Source: Cyanobacteria bacterium UBA11153
Lineage (GTDB): Bacteria > Cyanobacteriota > Cyanobacteriia > Cyanobacteriales > Coleofasciculaceae
Reading direction: 5' to 3'
Length of the DNA: 7,357 nucleotides
Assembly: GCA_003511885.1 (NCBI GenBank)
Contig: DOIX01000237.1
Coordinates: 23,421 to 30,777, forward strand
Positions 5,900 through 7,357 of this stretch are shown piece by piece. A program made the position numbers and the translations under genes. Every line of letters begins with the position of its first letter. Position 1 is the stretch's first letter. The notes beneath the pieces are model-generated. The model did not search any database, was not told the DNA's origin, and saw nothing but the letters and a program-made list of their open reading frames with translations.

Positions 5900-6214
5900 C
5901 ATCAGGGCAACTTTTCGCATTCCTCAATCTACATCTGGGAATGTGTCGATCGCGAAACAACGCAATTTTTAACATCAGGGACAGATTCAATATTTCTCAA
6001 TCTCCAACTCGGAATTTCTTGATGAGGAAACCGATGGAGTTTCAGCTTCAGGGTTAAATTTGCTATTCATCAATCTCCAAATCAGAATCTGTAGAGCGCT
6101 AAACACAAGAAGCATCAGGGATAGATTAAATATTGCTCAATCTCCAGGTAGGAGGAGCATTTTTGATGCTATGTAGCATCTTTTTTCGCAACCCAATTTT
6201 TTGGATCGTCAGGG
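5900..6214. repeat. Diverged 73-bp tandem repeat, four copies plus a remnant
   Basis: Units begin at 5900, 5973, 6046 and 6113, each with CATCAGGG (third copy CTTCAGGG). In all four, CAATCT follows exactly 25 bp after the unit start (5925, 5998, 6071, 6138). A fifth start, CGTCAGGG, is at 6207. Periods are 73, 73, 67 and 94 bp. The first 45 or so bases of each unit align without gaps. The remainder is more variable but still related: the ends of units 1 and 4 share CGCAA/CAATTTTT-like sequence. The 94-bp unit carries an extra hairpin. A 73-bp period is not a multiple of 3, and every frame meets stops, so it is not a protein repeat. Confidence 0.75.
6165..6186 (+). terminator. Terminator-like hairpin within the repeat array
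   Basis: GATGCT (6165-6170) and AGCATC (6175-6180) form a 6-bp stem with loop ATGT, followed at once by six T (6181-6186). This is a compact intrinsic-terminator shape for the plus strand. It would stop transcription entering from the repeat array about 170 bp before the sulfotransferase start. The stem is short, so efficiency is uncertain. Confidence 0.5.
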
Positions 6215-6330
6215 ATATTGAGGCAAGAAATAGACTATTAATTTCGGTGTGTTAAATGCGCTTGCCTTTCATTTGACTCGGCTCTAATTTTACTCAAGAC
6301 ATCCTACCTGAAATAAATCAACGCATCTTC

Positions 6331-6346
6331 TTTTTTTTTTCAGGAG
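6331..6346 (+). promoter_or_regulatory. T10 tract and Shine-Dalgarno of the sulfotransferase
   Basis: Ten T (6331-6340) are followed directly by CAGGAG; AGGAG (6342-6346) is 7 nt from the ATG at 6354. The Shine-Dalgarno supports this start. No clear promoter is seen between 6187 and 6330; TTGCCT and TAATTT at 17-bp spacing near 6263-6291 are a weak match. Confidence 0.65.
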
Positions 6347-6353
6347 TAGTGCC

Positions 6354-7229
6354 ATGACTTTGCCCAATTTTTTGATTATTGGCTCTCAGAAAGCAGGAAC
6401 CACTTGGATTGCTAAGAATCTCAATCAGCATCCCGATATTTTTCTACCCAAGGGTGAACCGCATTTTTTTCCCAAAGAAAATTTTAGTAAAGGATTGCCA
6501 TGGTATGAAAAATATTTTCAAGAAGCCGCTAGGGAAAAAGCTGTTGGGGAAAAAAGTACGGGTTACCTATGTGTCACAACTTCCCCGGAAATTCCTGGTA
6601 ATATTTACCGCTCATTCCCTGATATTAAATTAATTGCTGTTTTACGTAATCCAGTCCATCGTGCTATTTCTGCCTTTGGTCATTATTTAGCAGGTGGGGA
6701 AATTCCTCCTTTTCACCATATTGATGACTTACTCGTGGGTAACAAACAGCACTTAGTCGAACATTTGGGCTTAATCGAATTTGGTCGATATTATCACCAG
6801 CTTAAGTGGTATTTTGAAATATTCGATCCCAGTCAAATTATGGTTCTGATTTTGGAGGATGATATTATCCGGCAGCCTCAACGCACGTTACAAAGACTTT
6901 GTTTATTTTTGGATGTCGATCCATTTTTTCAATTCCAGGATTTAGACAAGAAACAGAACAAGTTTCGTCGTTCTCAATTTGGTCTAGCTATGGGCTATTA
7001 TCTTCCTCATCTGAGAAGATTAGTTCACTACATGGATTTGTCTGTTGCTCATGTTATGGAAAGATATTCTTGGAGTGCTGGCATAACATATAAGGAAGTT
7101 CCGAATGAGTCAACAATTCAGAAACTCTATGACTTGTATGAAGAAGATAATGAGAAACTTTTCTCTTTATTAAGGCGTAAACCGCCTTCTTGGCAAAACC
7201 CTGCCACAGTCTATGCTACTGCTTGTTAA
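6354..7229 (+). CDS. PAPS-dependent carbohydrate-type sulfotransferase
   Basis: A 291-residue cytosolic sulfotransferase of the P-loop-like superfamily, expected to transfer sulfate from PAPS to a hydroxyl or amine of a glycan or other acceptor. The 5'-phosphosulfate loop is IIGSQKAGTTWI (8-19) with K13. KGEPHFFP (33-40) carries E35, a plausible catalytic base like the Glu of heparan N-sulfotransferases. The 3'-phosphate site is VLRNPVHRAISAFGHY (96-111) with R98 and S105/S106 candidates. IEFGRYYHQLKWYFEIFDPSQIMVLILEDD (141-170) is the usual support segment. Length is typical of bacterial NDST-like sulfotransferases, and no signal peptide or membrane helix is seen. The ATG has a good Shine-Dalgarno. 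It is divergent from three glycosyltransferase genes, so a polysaccharide acceptor is the best guess; a lipid or small-molecule acceptor is possible. Confidence 0.9.
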   Translation: MTLPNFLIIGSQKAGTTWIAKNLNQHPDIFLPKGEPHFFPKENFSKGLPWYEKYFQEAAREKAVGEKSTGYLCVTTSPEIPGNIYRSFPDIKLIAVLRNPVHRAISAFGHYLAGGEIPPFHHIDDLLVGNKQHLVEHLGLIEFGRYYHQLKWYFEIFDPSQIMVLILEDDIIRQPQRTLQRLCLFLDVDPFFQFQDLDKKQNKFRRSQFGLAMGYYLPHLRRLVHYMDLSVAHVMERYSWSAGITYKEVPNESTIQKLYDLYEEDNEKLFSLLRRKPPSWQNPATVYATAC

Positions 7230-7256
7230 TTGTCGATGCAACTGAGTTATTTCAAC

Positions 7257-7283
7257 AACCAGGCTTCTTGAAGAAACCTGGTT
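7257..7283. repeat. Palindrome downstream of the sulfotransferase
   Basis: AACCAGGCTTCTT (7257-7269) and AAGAAACCTGGTT (7271-7283) are inverted repeats with one mismatch and a single-base centre, followed by TCTTGACTTTC. It starts 28 bp after the stop codon. I recall this AACCAGG..TTCTT palindrome as a dispersed repeat in cyanobacterial genomes. It may also act as a terminator, although no clean T-tract follows. Confidence 0.65.
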
Positions 7284-7300
7284 TCTTGACTTTCACTCTT

Positions 7301-7336
7301 AAACGGAAGTACCCCCTACGGGGGTAACTTCCGTTT
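7301..7336. terminator. Strong hairpin, possible bidirectional terminator
   Basis: AAACGGAAGT plus ACCCCC (7301-7316) pairs with GGGGGT plus ACTTCCGTTT (7320-7325 and 7327-7336), a 16-bp stem with one bulged A (7326) and loop TAC (7317-7319). The stem ends in AAA/TTT, giving short T-runs for either direction. It is the most stable hairpin visible in the window and probably ends the sulfotransferase transcript, alone or with the palindrome at 7257-7283. Confidence 0.6.
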
Positions 7337-7357
7337 AACTGTCAACTGTTAACTGTC
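7335..7357. repeat. STRR heptamer repeat, cut by window end
   Basis: TTAACTG (7335-7341), TCAACTG (7342-7348), TTAACTG (7349-7355) and a partial TC continue to the last base. This is the same heptamer family as the array at 2001-2116. It overlaps the right edge of the hairpin at 7301-7336, and its full length lies outside the window. Confidence 0.75.

Larger units (their letters stand above)
5622..6353. other. Long divergent intergenic region with structured repeats
   Basis: These 732 bases between the divergent GT2 and sulfotransferase genes contain no convincing gene. They hold a plus-strand -10 box, an inverted-repeat element with nested hairpins, a diverged 73-bp tandem repeat, a terminator-like hairpin and a T-tract, listed separately. 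Two similar motifs, TTCGACTTAAG (5649-5659) and TCGAACTTAAG (5731-5741), the second containing the perfect palindrome AACTTAAGTT (5734-5743), lie about 80 bp apart near the GT2 start and could be operator sites. I found no convincing minus-strand -35/-10 pair for the operon. Confidence 0.6.

Noticed and set aside
5940..6056. Short plus-strand open frame starting at ATG 5940 (about 38 codons) through repeat units 1-3
   Set aside because: It has no Shine-Dalgarno, is made wholly of repeat sequence in shifting frames, and has no recognisable domain.
5900..6214. CRISPR array, since a 73-bp period equals a typical 37-bp repeat plus 36-bp spacer
   Set aside because: The repeated part differs at many positions between every pair of units, the inter-repeat parts are themselves related, the last period is 94 bp, and no cas gene is present.

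Overview
The window looks like chromosomal DNA of a cyanobacterium, probably a filamentous one of the Oscillatoriales/Nostocales type (inference). Direct signs are two copies of the HIP1 octamer GCGATCGC (2146-2153 and 3896-3903), heptanucleotide tandem repeats of the STRR kind (TCAACTG-type and CTATTAG-type), a decayed IS1634-like transposase of a kind common in cyanobacteria, and several hairpin-forming dispersed repeats. No rRNA, tRNA, CRISPR array or phage gene was seen.

Layout. Positions 1-756 are gene-free accessory DNA: a transposase remnant (148-469) between two copies of a 20-bp palindromic repeat, a 151-bp MITE-like element (493-643), and a heptamer repeat (740-769). Four genes follow on the minus strand, transcribed from right to left: a GT2 glycosyltransferase (4731-5621), a GT4 glycosyltransferase (3506-4684), a nucleotidyltransferase-like/thymidylate-kinase-like fusion protein (2110-3456), and a second GT4 glycosyltransferase (757-1893). 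Gaps between the first three are 46 and 49 bp, which suggests an operon. The last gap is 216 bp and is half filled by a heptamer repeat. A 732-bp intergenic region (5622-6353) then holds a perfect -10 box, nested inverted repeats, a diverged 73-bp tandem repeat and a terminator-like hairpin. The only plus-strand gene, a PAPS-dependent sulfotransferase (6354-7229), is divergent from the operon. It is followed by two strong palindromes and a third heptamer repeat that runs off the window.

Working picture (inference). Three glycosyltransferases, a polysaccharide-cluster-type kinase fusion and a carbohydrate-type sulfotransferase fit the assembly and sulfation of an extracellular polysaccharide or other surface glycan. 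No polymerase, flippase, chain-length regulator or export gene is visible, so this is only part of a pathway. The least explained parts are the non-coding tandem repeat between the divergent genes and the kinase fusion.
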